NCBI RefSeq assembly: GCF_023502205.1
Contig: NZ_JAMFLG010000002.1
Span: 186,001-250,000 of the forward strand
DNA: 64,000 bases
From: Aquiflexum sp. TKW24L
Lineage (GTDB): Bacteria; Bacteroidota; Bacteroidia; Cytophagales; Cyclobacteriaceae
Reading direction: 5' to 3'
The notes below the pieces were generated by a model. That model did no database searches. It was not told the DNA's origin and saw only the letters and a list, made by a program, of their open reading frames with translations. This document shows positions 8,567-18,316 of the stretch, piece after piece. Position 1 is the stretch's first letter; each line of letters starts with the position of its first letter. A program made the position numbers and the translations under genes.

Positions 8567-9472
8567 TTAGCTTTGGGTGATTTGGTGAAAAATAGATTCG
8601 AGGTTCTTTTCCTTTAGCTGAATGCTGACAAGTGTCAGATTCCTTTCCTGAAGGATTTGAAGTAATTCTTTTCTTGCAACAGCGGCATCTGTCGCTTTGA
8701 TCTGAATAGATTTTTGGGAATCGGAAAAAGAAATTTCGCCCAACTTAGCAAACCATTCCAACTCCAGTGACTCCTCCGTTTCCAAAACCAACACCGATTT
8801 TCCTTTTTCTGTTTTAAGGTTTTGCAGCAGGTCCGAAGCAACGATTTTCCCCTTATTGATAATGACCACTTTATCGCAGATAGCTTCCACTTCCTGCATG
8901 ATGTGGGTGCTGAGGATAAGGGTTTTGTTGGCACTTATATTTTTGATCAGTTTTCTGATTTCTACCAATTGGTTGGGATCGAGACCTGTGGTGGGCTCAT
9001 CGAGGATGATCACTTCAGGATCGTGGATCAGGGCTTTTGCTAAGCCAACCCGTTGTCTGTATCCTTTGGAAAGTTGGGAGATTTTCTTGTGGGCTTCGAC
9101 TTCCAATCCGCAAAGTGGAATCAGTTCTTCTATCCTATTTTTAAGGGAATTTCCCTTTAGTCCATAAAGTCCTCCGATAAAATCCAAAAACTCACGGATG
9201 TACATGTCGTGGTAAAGTGGATTGTGTTCGGGGAGGTAACCGACCAAACGGCTGACCTCTTTGGGATTTTGAAGGACGGAGATTCCATTGACGATGACAT
9301 CACCCTGATCCGGAAGAATAAAGCCGGTGGCAATTTTCATAGTCGTGGATTTACCGGCACCGTTTGGACCCAAAAAACCCAAAACCTCTCCCTTTTCGGC
9401 CACAAAAGAAACCTCATCCAGCGCCTTTTGGGTGCCATATGTTTTTGTCAGCCTGTTTACTTCTAATGACAT
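8567..9472 (-). CDS. gldA: Gliding motility ABC transporter ATP-binding protein GldA
   Basis: A 301-residue ATPase. Walker A is GPNGAGKST (about residues 35-43), the ABC signature is LSKGYRQRVGLAKAL, Walker B is VIILDEPTTGLDP and the switch His is in LSTHIMQEV. It energises the GldFG membrane complex on the cytoplasmic side. Here gldA is directly upstream of gldFG in one operon. In Flavobacterium johnsoniae gldA is, as I recall, separate from gldFG. The promoter must lie in the repeat-rich stretch beyond 9472. Confidence 0.93.
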   Translation of the reverse strand: MSLEVNRLTKTYGTQKALDEVSFVAEKGEVLGFLGPNGAGKSTTMKIATGFILPDQGDVIVNGISVLQNPKEVSRLVGYLPEHNPLYHDMYIREFLDFIGGLYGLKGNSLKNRIEELIPLCGLEVEAHKKISQLSKGYRQRVGLAKALIHDPEVIILDEPTTGLDPNQLVEIRKLIKNISANKTLILSTHIMQEVEAICDKVVIINKGKIVASDLLQNLKTEKGKSVLVLETEESLELEWFAKLGEISFSDSQKSIQIKATDAAVARKELLQILQERNLTLVSIQLKEKNLESIFHQITQS

Positions 9473-9741
9473 GTGCGGGATTTGGGTGGCTAAATTAAGG
9501 ACTTGTCATGGCTTAATCAAAGTCTATAAACCAAAAAAGGCTTCTAAGAAGCCCCGATGAAAGTGAAATAACCAAAGGCTATTCATCTTTATTGATATTA
9601 AACCTTACAACTCCCAATATAGAAGGCTTTGTGGTAATATCAAAATTTGAATTTGGTTAGTGGGGGGATGGGTTAATTGGTTAATTGTTTAATGGGTTCT
9701 AAAAGTTGGAAGGTTGAAAAGTTTTAAGGTTGGGTGGCGGT
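9473..9741. other. Intergenic region upstream of gldA
   Basis: No gene is seen. It contains an octamer-periodic stretch (ggttaattggttaattg, 9671-9687) also found at 27373, and a G/T-rich stretch up to the palindromic element at 9742. The gldA promoter should be here, but no clear Bacteroidota-type promoter was picked. Confidence 0.5.
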
Positions 9742-9776
9742 AACCTTTGAGGTCTTTTTTTGACCTCGACGGTTTT
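9742..9776. repeat. Palindromic intergenic element, copy 2
   Basis: aacctttgaggtc and gacctcgacggtt flank a T-rich centre, matching copies at 4686 and 29546 with a slightly longer loop. Confidence 0.7.
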
Positions 9777-9782
9777 TTCCAG

Positions 9783-9803
9783 CTTCGGTCTTCCGTCTTC
9801 CGT
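9783..9803. repeat. Heptad-periodic tract (CTTCCGT type)
   Basis: Three consecutive 7-mers: cttcggt, cttccgt, cttccgt, then a partial one. Downstream of the stop of the DUF5686 family gene. Confidence 0.6.
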
Positions 9804-9843
9804 CTAGCTTTATATAGTAAAATCTAATTTTTTGGAAGTGCCC

Positions 9844-12501
9844 TCAATCCTCAAAATTGACATTAATAAAGCTTGCGATTCCAAACCGGAATCCGCCTCT
9901 TTGGTAATTGCTGTTTTCGAAGCCGGCGCCCATTTCTACCCTGAAGATCCTGAAGAGATTATCCAAGGAATAGCCCAATTCCCAATAATGAGGAGAATTT
10001 TGGGTCTTGAGGTAATTGAAAAATAAATTTTCTCTCACACCCGAAAAACGCAACATGGGCAATTGGGTCAGCAAAAACTTCCTGAACTGGTAATGCACTA
10101 TCCCGCTGACATATTGGGTTTGGGTGCTGTATTGGTAATAATCCAAAAACCTGTAATTGGCCGCCACACCCATATTGGCAAAGATGGTCCTGTTACCACC
10201 AAAATGCTTGAAGTCCATAAAGTACACCCGGTCATTATTCAGAAATGCGCCGGCACTGACATTGAAATCCAATTTGCCGCTTACTCCAAAGTTGAAGAAA
10301 TGCTCAATGCTCGCTTCTACCAAGTCAAACTTTGAGGCCATGGCATTATTGAAAACTCCCGGAATAGCTTTGGTATATCTGAAATTCACCAAAGGGGCGG
10401 ATTCATACAATGGGTTTTTTCGGCCGTTCCTGATATAATACTTCAATCCAGGTCTCCATTCGATGTTATTGGTCCAAATCAGGGCATGATGATTTTCAAA
10501 AGCCGCTGGATCAGCTTCAATGTTTTCAGGTCTGTTTGGAGTATAGTCCCGCTCAGGTCGATTCCAAAGACTGACATCAGAATTATTGAATAATTCCCTC
10601 CTGAAGGCATAAGTCACATTGGTCCGGTAAGTAAAAGCGTCGGTAATGCGGTGGTTGTAATATCCTTTCAAGAATGATTGCTCATAGAGCTTCATGTAAT
10701 TTTGCCGGAAAAGCAAAGAATACAACATGTTGACCTGCTCGGAAATTGGGTTGTCTCCATTGAACTGAAAAATGTATTTCCCTCCGGTCAACCCAAGCGT
10801 ATATCCCGGTCGTCCTTTATTGACTGATCTTCGGATATCAAGTGTTCCGTAAGGTTGGTTGCTCGAAAATCCATACCTGAACTCGGGCCTGAAATTCCAG
10901 GATCTCCTGTGCATGGTTACCGAATCTGCCATCTTGGTGGACTTTTCGATTCGGTAAAATCCGGCAAGACCAAATTTGAAACCTTCCACTGTGTTGAATG
11001 AGATTTTTGTCAGGTTGGTGTGGAAACCTGCCGATTTGCCTTTACCAAAAGAATAGGATCCTCCTGTAAGGATTTCTCCGGGTTTGAATCCACGTCTTGC
11101 TTTCTTCGCAACTGAATCCACTTCACTGACTTTGGCAGCTTCGATGACTGCCAAGCTATCATCCCTTTGATAACCACGGATTTCAGGGGCTGTCAACTTT
11201 ACCGGACGGATGCTGTCCCAATAGCTCAAGTCCCGCTTTTTGGCAAGTGAGTCGACCGTATAATTCCTATTGGAAACCACTTCAGCCTCTTTGCTTTCTT
11301 TCAAGGCCTCCTTTTCATATTCATTGACAAGCTTCCTGAAATCCTTTCTTGTCATCTTGTCTGCTTGGGACATTTGCTCCAAACTGGATACACTTTTGTT
11401 GAATGCAGTGACATCATTAGGCACTTCAGTTACTTTTTCATCGATAATTACAGTTTCGGCAATCATGTCGGGGTTTAGTGTCACTTTGTAGTCGCGGGTG
11501 GACGCGAGGTATTTGTATTCTCCTGCAAAGCCAAAAAATTTACCTCCAAAAGTATAAGTATGGGTCGAGGGCATCCAGACATTCTCAGCTACAGGCTGGT
11601 AAATCTGCTTCACCCCAATCGAAAACCCAAGCAAAGATGTCGTCAAGTCCAAGCTGTGGATCGCCCAAAGGTCCTCAATGATATAGATATATCCATCAAA
11701 AACCCGCTCCCCTCTTGACCTAGGTGTCACTTTGATCCTGTTGACCATGACGCCGTTTTCTACAAATGAACCTTCATATTTGAATTGGTAGTAAGCAAAA
11801 GCCGAAGGCGCAAGCGGTGTGACTGCTTCATTGATCTTTGCATTGTAAAAACTCGTAGCGATATAGGGTGCCGGAGAGGTCGCGTTATTGTCCCCGTTTG
11901 TCCGGATGCTGATTACTTTTTCTTCAACAGTGTTCGGTTGCTTAAAGGTGATCTGGGAAACAGATTCTGTGGTATAAGCTTCATTGAGTTTGACACCTTC
12001 TTTTTCCATTTCTTTTTTCATAAAAAAAGGAGCGTCTGTGAGTTGGCCGGTACCTTTGAGGTAAACCATCATGCTGTATTCCTGCACCTGAAGCCTGTGG
12101 AATTTGGCCTTGGAAATCGCCTTGCGCATGATTGTAAGTGCCGGATCTTCCTGTTTGGTTTTGACTGTCACTTCCTGCAAAGCGTAGACCTGCTCATCCA
12201 ATTCAAAATTCAGCTCGACCCATTCTTCCAAAACGACGACTGTCTTAACCTCAGAAGCAAAGCCCAAATATTGAACCAGGACATCATAAACGCCTTTTTT
12301 GAGTCGGAATTCATATTCCCCGTTTTGGTTGGTCGGAACGCCGTCCCCAAGATTACGGACATATATGGAAGCGAAAGGCAAAGGTTCTCCGGATTTGGAA
12401 GTCACTTTTCCCCTGATTCCTTGGGCCTTTAACTCGTTAAAGAGGAAAAGCAAGCAAAAACACAAAAAGATTGGTTTGAAAAATCGAATAATAAGGCTCA
12501 T
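9844..12501 (-). CDS. DUF5686 family outer-membrane protein with carboxypeptidase-like regulatory domain
   Basis: An 885-residue exported protein. After a signal peptide ending NELKAQG there is a CarboxypepD_reg-like beta-sandwich (about residues 25-105: GKVTSKSGEPLPFASIYVRN, then GEYEF and YLGFASE), followed by a long region I recognise as DUF5686, ending in strands rich in aromatic and Gly residues that suggest an outer-membrane beta-barrel. Function is unknown; relatives are common surface proteins of Bacteroidota. The ATG at 12501 is preferred over the TTG at 12516, because the signal peptide then starts normally. It is transcribed in the same direction as the next large gene upstream but separated by 270 bases. 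Confidence 0.85.
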   Translation of the reverse strand: MSLIIRFFKPIFLCFCLLFLFNELKAQGIRGKVTSKSGEPLPFASIYVRNLGDGVPTNQNGEYEFRLKKGVYDVLVQYLGFASEVKTVVVLEEWVELNFELDEQVYALQEVTVKTKQEDPALTIMRKAISKAKFHRLQVQEYSMMVYLKGTGQLTDAPFFMKKEMEKEGVKLNEAYTTESVSQITFKQPNTVEEKVISIRTNGDNNATSPAPYIATSFYNAKINEAVTPLAPSAFAYYQFKYEGSFVENGVMVNRIKVTPRSRGERVFDGYIYIIEDLWAIHSLDLTTSLLGFSIGVKQIYQPVAENVWMPSTHTYTFGGKFFGFAGEYKYLASTRDYKVTLNPDMIAETVIIDEKVTEVPNDVTAFNKSVSSLEQMSQADKMTRKDFRKLVNEYEKEALKESKEAEVVSNRNYTVDSLAKKRDLSYWDSIRPVKLTAPEIRGYQRDDSLAVIEAAKVSEVDSVAKKARRGFKPGEILTGGSYSFGKGKSAGFHTNLTKISFNTVEGFKFGLAGFYRIEKSTKMADSVTMHRRSWNFRPEFRYGFSSNQPYGTLDIRRSVNKGRPGYTLGLTGGKYIFQFNGDNPISEQVNMLYSLLFRQNYMKLYEQSFLKGYYNHRITDAFTYRTNVTYAFRRELFNNSDVSLWNRPERDYTPNRPENIEADPAAFENHHALIWTNNIEWRPGLKYYIRNGRKNPLYESAPLVNFRYTKAIPGVFNNAMASKFDLVEASIEHFFNFGVSGKLDFNVSAGAFLNNDRVYFMDFKHFGGNRTIFANMGVAANYRFLDYYQYSTQTQYVSGIVHYQFRKFLLTQLPMLRFSGVRENLFFNYLKTQNSPHYWELGYSLDNLFRIFRVEMGAGFENSNYQRGGFRFGIASFINVNFED

Positions 12502-12617
12502 GGTTGTGGTAGTCAATGGTGTTGGAAAAATAATATTTAATGTTCTAACGAGCCAATTTTATTGTGGTTGTTGACAAAAATTAACGATAAGTAAAGGTAT
12601 TTAAGGATAATTAAAAA

Positions 12618-12672
12618 GTGGAAAGAGGACGGAAGTAGGAGGTAAGGAAGTAACAAGTAGGAAGTAGGAATG
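12618..12672. repeat. Heptad-periodic purine tract
   Basis: Successive 7-mers such as cggaagt, aggaggt, aaggaag, taacaag, taggaag, taggaat run between the DUF5686 gene and the 930-residue gene. Confidence 0.55.
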
Positions 12673-12771
12673 GAATTTTTCATTCAATTTAGGATTTCCA
12701 ATCGCTAAAGTTTATGACTGCCCACAAAGGGTTTGATTTCGATTTTTTGTGTCGAATACTAAAATTCAATC

Positions 12772-15564
12772 TCAGTTGACCGGAATCTGAAATACCCTAT
12801 AAAAAGGAAATCCTTCGTTGCTCAATCCTTCAATTTTTAGCAACATGTTTTTGGTAGTCTTTGGGATATTGACGGAAAAAGTAAATGTTGGATTTTCAGC
12901 ATCCGTTTTGGCCATTGGATTCCAATAGATCGTAGGGCGGGACTCGGGGATTTCAGAATCGGCTTTTTGAACAGGGAATTCTTTGACAGTAGTAAATCCT
13001 CTCAATTTGAACTTCTGAAATTGGTCACTGTTGAAAACCCCTTCATCTTGTTTTGTCCTAGATCCTCTCTTGGTTTTTACCATGATAACTCCTGCAAATC
13101 CCGCCATTCCAAATTTTGAGGCATTGAAATTGAAAACCTCAATAGATTCTATTTCAGATGCGAGCATTTCACTTAACACACCAAAAGTAGATTCCCAACT
13201 GCCTAAAATATAAGGACTCCCATCCATGATCAATAATGGCTCCCCGGTATTAAGACCCCAATTAGTCATTCCCATTATTCCTCTTGGCATTTGCATGCCG
13301 ATAATTTCAGCTACAGTTTTTTCCGGGAATTGTTCCAAAAATTTAGGCCCAATGCTTCGGTCACCTTCACCATAGCCATAGTTTAGTTCCTCCAGCGTCT
13401 TCTTTTTTTCTCCTTCCAAAAGGAATTCTTCCAACTCAATATAATCCCCCTCAAAAATATCAAGCTGTGCAATTTTTGATTTTGGCCTGATTTCTAATTG
13501 AATCTTGGGCAAATCCACATTAACCTTAGGTCGCCGATTTTCAATAAGTGACACCTGCCCAAAAGACTTTCTGTTTTTGTTCAATGCGGCAATGGCAACT
13601 TCAGATGAATCTGTAAAATAAAGTCCTGTTCCCCAAAAATAACCGGTGCTGTCAGAATAGATCCTCCCAAAATCAGCCATCTCACCCAAAACCACATTCA
13701 GTGGAACTGCCAAAGACTTATTTTTCCTATCCAAAAAATATCCTTCCACTGAAATCCCGTATTCTATTTTATATCCATTCTCAGGAAATACAAAATCATT
13801 TAAGTCTGATCCGATCCAATTCAATGCCTTCTCAAGGGTCAAATCTTCCGCTAAAAATGAAGCCAAATCGGCATCAATAAGGGAAATACTGAAGTTCCCT
13901 TCCAACATTGAACTGTCTGATTCAAGGATAGAAAGACTGATCGCAGCATTATTGAACAGCTCCGCTCTGGTAATTTCAGTACTCATCAGGACAGAAACTT
14001 CCTCTTCACTTTGGTCGTTGGTCTGAATTCCGGTTGCTACCACCACTTCCATGTTCTCACTGATAATTGGAATTGGTTTGAAAAAGAATTCTTCCTCGGG
14101 GAAATTTCTCATCCAATTGGTATAGGCCCTGATAGTGTAATCACCCGGCCGAATTCCTGCCGGCAGCTGAAGCTGCCCATTTGCCATTCCCAAAGCAATG
14201 GGAAAAGTCTCCATCATAACGGCTTCTTTGTTTTCATTGAGCAGGTCAACATACAATACCCTGCTGAGTGAATCCTGAAAAATAGCGTTCTGGTAAAGCA
14301 TTGTTGAAGAAAACCAGACCATCTCACCCGGAGAAAAATAGGGTTTGTTAAAGGTTAGGAATGGCTTTTCCCTAAGATTGTTCCATTTATCTTGGTAAAT
14401 CTGACTGCTGTCCACCTCAGCGAACAACTTCAAATTTTCAAAATCCGGTCTGAAATCATGAGGCAAAGACCTTGCGACACGCTCCCTTGCGATATAGCCT
14501 GACAGTACCAACTCTCTCGGATCCATCAACAATCCATTTGCATCCACCTCAAACTTGCAATTCGGAGCATCAATCCAAGAAATTGGATGAGATCTGTTTG
14601 TGTAGTAATTGCTAGGCCAGTATTTTTTGGTGAAATGCACTTCTACATTTCCCGGCCACTCGACTATGAAATTTCCGTTTGGCAATGTATCCGTTACCAA
14701 ATAGCTCAATGGAAGTGGTAAAAGTGAACTTCCTCTCTCCTGGTCAAAATCATTGGTCCGCATCGATGACGCAATATTTTGGACTATAAAAGCTTCAAAC
14801 CCCTGACTATCGGCTTCATTGCGGATCAAAGATTGTAAAAGGTGCCTCATTGACCCAAAAAAAGCTGAATTTCTACTTTCTATCCATGTCGTTTCTGCAC
14901 CATTTTCAGGTTTTTCTATTTCCTTGAAATTGACAAGGCCATAATAATGGAATCCAATCTTGGTTTGAATGTATTCTTGAAGATGATAATCAATTTCATA
15001 TCCAAGTGCGGTATTTGCCACTTTAATAGGCTCTGAAGAACTTGCAGCAAGGTACCTACCCAATCCACCTACTTTCCCTTCATTAAAATCAATCACCCAA
15101 GGGTTGATAATTTTATTTCTTTTAAAAAAAGGATCATCTGGAACGGCAATAAATACCCGTTCAAATTTGCGCAGGTTCCTTTCCCATGCTTTGTCCCTTT
15201 TGGCTGAAAGGGAAACCTCATCAAGCTGATTTTCCTTTGGCGTCAATTCAAAATTGACAGTAACCTGCAGTCTACCGACTAAAGAAATCTTCCGATACTT
15301 AGTCACATACCCCACAAAGGAGGCGACAATCTCTAGATTTTCAGGTAGAACACCACTGATCTTATAATTCCCTTTGACATCTGTAGTACTGCCAATCGTG
15401 GTATTATTGATAAATACATTGGCGAAGGGCATGGGTTCTCCTGTTTTCTCATCTGTAATATTGCCGATGATTACCTGAGAATTACCTGAGAGAGGTACCC
15501 ATAAAAAAATCACAAACAAGTATGTCCTTATAAGTCCTGAAAACCAAAGAAAACTTTTTGTCAC
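12772..15564 (-). CDS. Surface protein: carboxypeptidase-like domain, MG2-like domain and TonB-receptor plug, no barrel
   Basis: A 930-residue exported protein with a GTG start and a signal peptide ending LSGNSQ. Domains in order: CarboxypepD_reg-like (about 30-115, GNITDEKTGEPMPFANVFIN), an unassigned region, a macroglobulin MG2-like region near 400-500 (FSPGEMVWFSS ... PAGIRPGDYTIRAYT), and a receptor-plug-like domain near 745-835 (EPLLIMDGSPYI ... GVIMVKTKRG). No beta-barrel follows the plug; the last 95 residues are another beta-rich stretch ending PFYRVFQIPVN. Relatives exist in Bacteroidota, but the role is unknown; binding or presenting a ligand at the cell surface is a guess. It is divergent from the TonB receptor at 15836. 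Confidence 0.8.
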   Translation of the reverse strand: MTKSFLWFSGLIRTYLFVIFLWVPLSGNSQVIIGNITDEKTGEPMPFANVFINNTTIGSTTDVKGNYKISGVLPENLEIVASFVGYVTKYRKISLVGRLQVTVNFELTPKENQLDEVSLSAKRDKAWERNLRKFERVFIAVPDDPFFKRNKIINPWVIDFNEGKVGGLGRYLAASSSEPIKVANTALGYEIDYHLQEYIQTKIGFHYYGLVNFKEIEKPENGAETTWIESRNSAFFGSMRHLLQSLIRNEADSQGFEAFIVQNIASSMRTNDFDQERGSSLLPLPLSYLVTDTLPNGNFIVEWPGNVEVHFTKKYWPSNYYTNRSHPISWIDAPNCKFEVDANGLLMDPRELVLSGYIARERVARSLPHDFRPDFENLKLFAEVDSSQIYQDKWNNLREKPFLTFNKPYFSPGEMVWFSSTMLYQNAIFQDSLSRVLYVDLLNENKEAVMMETFPIALGMANGQLQLPAGIRPGDYTIRAYTNWMRNFPEEEFFFKPIPIISENMEVVVATGIQTNDQSEEEVSVLMSTEITRAELFNNAAISLSILESDSSMLEGNFSISLIDADLASFLAEDLTLEKALNWIGSDLNDFVFPENGYKIEYGISVEGYFLDRKNKSLAVPLNVVLGEMADFGRIYSDSTGYFWGTGLYFTDSSEVAIAALNKNRKSFGQVSLIENRRPKVNVDLPKIQLEIRPKSKIAQLDIFEGDYIELEEFLLEGEKKKTLEELNYGYGEGDRSIGPKFLEQFPEKTVAEIIGMQMPRGIMGMTNWGLNTGEPLLIMDGSPYILGSWESTFGVLSEMLASEIESIEVFNFNASKFGMAGFAGVIMVKTKRGSRTKQDEGVFNSDQFQKFKLRGFTTVKEFPVQKADSEIPESRPTIYWNPMAKTDAENPTFTFSVNIPKTTKNMLLKIEGLSNEGFPFYRVFQIPVN

Positions 15565-15725
15565 GTAATTGAAATTTTTGGTGCCTAAAAGAAGAAATTG
15601 TAAGATAAAAAATTCCTTTTTATCTCCATCCGAATTATTTAATTTACGGCGTGTTGACTTTTTCGTTGGATGGATTTAGTTTTTCCAAAATATGATCGAG
15701 TTAGCAATAAACCAATATTGGGTCA

Positions 15726-15758
15726 TTGGTTATAAAAAATGCCGGATTTATAATTTTG
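15726..15758 (+). promoter_or_regulatory. Candidate Bacteroidota-type promoter for the TonB receptor operon
   Basis: TTGG at 15726-15729 and TAATTTTG at 15751-15758 match the family's TTG / TAnnTTTG elements with 21 bases between. It lies about 78 bases before the GTG start at 15836. Prediction only. Confidence 0.4.
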
Positions 15759-15835
15759 AAATTCCTAGTCTTTTACACCCCAGCCATATGTTAATATTTA
15801 ATTTGTTATAAATACCCAAAACCACAATTGACTCA

Positions 15836-18316
15836 GTGTCTCACCACAATACAAATCACAATTTACCCCTAAAGGAAATACTTCTCCGGCTGAAAATTCA
15901 TTCTTTCAACTATAAGCTTTTGGGTTTGATGATCTTGTTTTTTTGGATTACAAGCTCACACAGGAGTCTTGGTCAGACAGAGTTTAAAGAAGTAAGTTTT
16001 GAACAAAAAACACAGTCAAAAAGGGCAAAGTATTTTTTGACGGGACAAGTGAATCAGTTAGAAACAGGTGAACCCCTGTCGGGTGTCTCTATCCATATTG
16101 ACGGATTCTTTGCAGGTGACAATACCGATAAAAACGGACAATATGCCGTTTCGCTTGATTCTGGGAGACACCGGATCGTCTTCCGACAGCTAGGAAAAAA
16201 ACCTTCCCACTACATTGCACTCATGTATGGTGATGGCCAATTGGATGTAGGACTGGCCAACCTCGATTTTGAATTGGAAGCATTCACCGTACAGGCTGAG
16301 GAACGCGACCGAAATATCCGAAGCCCAATCACAGGTGTCACCAAAATGAACATCAATGACATCAAACTTGTCCCGGCATTTTTGGGCGAACCGGATGTGT
16401 TCAATGTGCTCCAATCCATGCCAGGTGTGACCTCGGTGGGTGAAGGTTCGGCAGGCATGAATATCCGGGGCGGTCAGGCAGATCAAAACCTGATCATGAT
16501 GAACGAGACAATTGTACTCAGCAACAGCCATGCGTTGGGATTTCTGTCGTCATTTAATGGGGATGCACTTCAAAACTTCACCTTATATAAAGGCACTGTT
16601 CCAAGCTACTTTGGAGGAAGGAGTTCTTCAGCCCTGAATATTGAAATGAGAAAGGGAAATAAAGAAAAATGGAAAGGAAGTGGTTCGATTGGCACCGCAG
16701 TCAGCAAATTGATGATAGAAGGTCCGATTGTACCCGAAAAAACATCCATGATTTTTGCTTCCCGATTATCCAACGCAAACTGGCTGTTGAACCAAGCAAA
16801 TGAAGTAGATGTGCAAAACAGCAAGATCAATTTCCACGATATTTATTTGGGAGTCAACCACCAGTTTTCGGAGAAAAACAGCCTTGATTTTAATCTGCTC
16901 AATACAGGTGATTATTTCAGGTTTTCCGATCAATTTGGATTTGAATGGAACAACCTTGTCGGTTCCCTGACAAGTCGAAATCTCTTGACTGATGATTTGT
17001 CATTGGTGGGAATGGTGGCTTATGGCTCATTTAACAACGGTTTTTTTGAGCCCTCTCCCATTGACCCATCCAAAATAGAAAATGGACTGTACTATTTTCA
17101 AGGTAAAGTGACAGGATTATGGACGTTGGAGAAGGTAGATGTCAACTTTGGTGCGGAAGCCATCCAATACCAGATGAGACCGGAAAAACAAAGTCCTCTT
17201 TCTCCCGAGTCAGGTATTCCTTACCAAACTGTCTCCAAAGAAAGGGGAATGGAATATGCGCCATTTGTCTCCGCAGATTGGAATCCATCTGAAAATTTTT
17301 CCCTCTCCGGAGGACTCCGCTATTCCAATTATGTGCAGCAAGGACCGGATTCTGTTTTCCGCTATGAGGAAGGTCTTCCGATCTCCAGACTGACTATCGT
17401 AGGTGTTGATTTTATCGAAAGTGGAAACGTCGTCAGATACAATGGTTTTGAGCCAAGACTTTCGTTTCGTTGGACCTTTGATGCATCCAGTTCTATCAAA
17501 GGCGGCTATTCGGTCATGAACCAATACCTTCAGACCATCTCCAACGCTACGGGTCCCACACCGATTGATCTGTGGCAATTGAGCACCACCTATATCCTGC
17601 CACAACGGTCACACAATGCTTCTTTGGGTTACTTCCGAAATTTCCAAGAAGATGAATGGTCCACTTCTTTTGAGGGATTTTACAGGACCACTGCCAATCA
17701 GCTGGAATACCGGAATTTTGCGGACTTGTTTGTAAATCCACACATAGAAACTGAATTGATTCAGGGAGAAGGCATGGCTTATGGTGCAGAAGTATTAATC
17801 CAAAAAAACAGCGGCGGCATCACCGGTTGGCTTGCTTATACCTACAGCAGGTCGCTGATAAGGACAACATCTGAATTTCCTGAAATACAGGTGAACCAGG
17901 GAAACTGGTTTGCCACTAATTTTGACAAACCACATAACATCTCTCTCGTCACCAATTTCCATATCGGAAGAGGACGGACTTTCAATACCAATGTCAATTT
18001 TTCATCCGGCAGACCGGTGACAGGACTTTCGTCCAATTATGTGATCGGTGGAATCTTTGTGCCGAATTTTGGAAACAGGAATGAATTCAGGATTCCGAAT
18101 TATTTCAGGATTGACTTCTCCTACTTGACCAATGGCTTTGTGAGAAAGTGGGACGACAAAATCAATTTTAGTGTCTATAACCTTACCGGGAGGAGAAATG
18201 CCTATTCGGTTTTCTTCCAACGGGAGGGCAGAACTCCCAGATTGGTACCTTATCAGATTTCCATATTAGGATCAGCTTTCCCTTCTTTTACCTACACTGT
18301 TGCTTTTGGAAAATGA
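15836..18316 (+). CDS. TonB-dependent outer-membrane receptor with carboxypeptidase-like N-terminal domain
   Basis: An 826-residue receptor. Domains: signal region ending SSHRSLGQ, CarboxypepD_reg-like domain (about 65-150), plug (about 165-290, with MPGVTSVGEGSAGMNIRGG and YFGGRSSSALNIEMRKG), then a 22-strand-type barrel to the C-terminus ending FTYTVAFGK. It should import a ligand through the outer membrane using TonB energy. The GTG at 15836 is used because a start at the next ATG (15929) would leave a short signal peptide without basic residues. Its TGA overlaps the ATG of the DUF4249 gene. This pair is frequent in Bacteroidota; ligand unknown. Confidence 0.9.
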   Translation: MSHHNTNHNLPLKEILLRLKIHSFNYKLLGLMILFFWITSSHRSLGQTEFKEVSFEQKTQSKRAKYFLTGQVNQLETGEPLSGVSIHIDGFFAGDNTDKNGQYAVSLDSGRHRIVFRQLGKKPSHYIALMYGDGQLDVGLANLDFELEAFTVQAEERDRNIRSPITGVTKMNINDIKLVPAFLGEPDVFNVLQSMPGVTSVGEGSAGMNIRGGQADQNLIMMNETIVLSNSHALGFLSSFNGDALQNFTLYKGTVPSYFGGRSSSALNIEMRKGNKEKWKGSGSIGTAVSKLMIEGPIVPEKTSMIFASRLSNANWLLNQANEVDVQNSKINFHDIYLGVNHQFSEKNSLDFNLLNTGDYFRFSDQFGFEWNNLVGSLTSRNLLTDDLSLVGMVAYGSFNNGFFEPSPIDPSKIENGLYYFQGKVTGLWTLEKVDVNFGAEAIQYQMRPEKQSPLSPESGIPYQTVSKERGMEYAPFVSADWNPSENFSLSGGLRYSNYVQQGPDSVFRYEEGLPISRLTIVGVDFIESGNVVRYNGFEPRLSFRWTFDASSSIKGGYSVMNQYLQTISNATGPTPIDLWQLSTTYILPQRSHNASLGYFRNFQEDEWSTSFEGFYRTTANQLEYRNFADLFVNPHIETELIQGEGMAYGAEVLIQKNSGGITGWLAYTYSRSLIRTTSEFPEIQVNQGNWFATNFDKPHNISLVTNFHIGRGRTFNTNVNFSSGRPVTGLSSNYVIGGIFVPNFGNRNEFRIPNYFRIDFSYLTNGFVRKWDDKINFSVYNLTGRRNAYSVFFQREGRTPRLVPYQISILGSAFPSFTYTVAFGK

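Noticed and set aside
10063-12432. Long plus-strand frames opposite the DUF5686 gene
   Set aside because: They are antisense shadows of a protein with clear domains on the minus strand.
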